Positions 4,991 through 5,376 of a stretch of DNA of 5,376 nucleotides are shown piece after piece. Below the pieces are notes generated by a model, which had not been told where the DNA came from, made no database searches, and worked only from the letters and a program-made list of their open reading frames with translations. Numbering within the stretch: the stretch's first letter is position 1; every line of letters starts with the position of its first letter. This DNA comes from Christensenella sp. UBA5394 (GTDB lineage Bacteria; Bacillota; Clostridia; Christensenellales; CAG-138): the NCBI GenBank assembly GCA_002409725.1, contig DHOI01000047.1, forward strand, positions 1-5,376, read 5' to 3'. The position numbers and the translations under genes were made by a program.

Positions 4991-5376
4991 ATGAAAAAAG
5001 CCGTCGCCATGCTGCTGTGCATCATCGCCATCTTAGCCGCGTTCCCTGCCGCAGCCCACGCGGATGTGGGCCCCAAGCCCTCTGTGACCATCGATTTTGA
5101 AGGGCTAGAGGGCCGGCGCTATTATGTTACGCTGCTTTCCAGCTATCCTACCACCGGCCCGTTTTCGGCCCTGGAGGAAGGCAAGGAAGACTATTCGCGC
5201 TATCAGGAGGGCGACGCGGATTACGATATCTTCCGCAAATTCGTCCAATACGAGGATGCGGACGGTTTTTACTTCCTGCAATATTTTGAGGATTGCACAG
5301 AAAGCCGCAGGTTCACCTGGACGTATTACCCGCCCGAAGAATTCAAGGTGCTGCTCTATTTCCCGGATACGGACAG
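4991..5376 (+). CDS. Secreted or membrane-anchored protein of unknown function, N-terminal part (partial)
   Basis: The first 128 residues of a gene cut by the right edge. Residues 1-24 form a clear signal peptide: MKKAVAM, a hydrophobic stretch LLCIIAILAAFPA, and a likely signal-peptidase site AHA-DVG after residue 24. The mature part starts DVGPKPSVTIDFEGLEGRRYYVTLLSSY (25-52) and is rich in acidic and aromatic residues, with one Cys in ECTES-like context (FEDCTES). By eye the DVGPKPSV...YYVTLLS pattern resembles uncharacterised exported proteins of Bacillota; this is a weak impression, not a search result. The ATG at 4991 has GGGAGGG 6 nt upstream. It has its own promoter after a terminator and is probably unrelated to the sugar-aldolase cluster. 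A C-terminal membrane anchor cannot be judged because that end is missing. Confidence 0.82.
   Translation, partial: MKKAVAMLLCIIAILAAFPAAAHADVGPKPSVTIDFEGLEGRRYYVTLLSSYPTTGPFSALEEGKEDYSRYQEGDADYDIFRKFVQYEDADGFYFLQYFEDCTESRRFTWTYYPPEEFKVLLYFPDTD

Overview
The window looks like part of a GC-rich genome of the Clostridia (Bacillota). This is inferred from strong GGAGG-type ribosome sites, TTGACA/TAGAAN promoters with extended -10 elements, short hairpin-plus-T terminators, and a mix of protein families common in gut and anaerobic Clostridia. The species cannot be named from the sequence. No RNA gene, insertion sequence, CRISPR array or origin was seen.

Layout. On the minus strand lie the N-terminal 227 residues of an FGGY-family sugar kinase (1-681, running off the left edge), a small four-helix GtrA-family membrane protein (828-1271) and a TetR/AcrR-family repressor (1422-2084). 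Divergent from the repressor, on the plus strand, is a two-gene operon. It encodes a class III PLP enzyme resembling glutamate-1-semialdehyde aminomutase (2266-3735), followed 18 bp later by a class II aldolase/adducin protein (3754-4875) with an intact catalytic domain fused to a degraded second copy. A hairpin ends this operon. A separate promoter then drives the start of an unrecognised secreted protein (4991 to the right edge).

Regulation is the most striking part. Three promoters (kinase, gtrA-like, aminotransferase) each carry an 18-bp TGAGCG/CGCTCA-type palindrome beginning 6-7 bp after the -10 box, so it covers about +1 to +18. A fourth, similar palindrome lies just after the tetR stop codon, where it also looks like the tetR terminator. 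The simplest reading is one local regulon: the TetR protein represses kinase, membrane protein, aminotransferase and aldolase together until a ligand, perhaps a pathway substrate, is present. The tetR promoter has no such palindrome, but its leader has two adjacent 23-bp direct repeats.

Functionally, kinase plus class II aldolase suggests phosphorylation of a ketose or polyol and retro-aldol cleavage to a triose phosphate. The PLP enzyme would add an amino-transfer or aminomutase step and the GtrA-like protein a membrane step. The substrate is unknown and no characterised pathway with this exact set was recognised.
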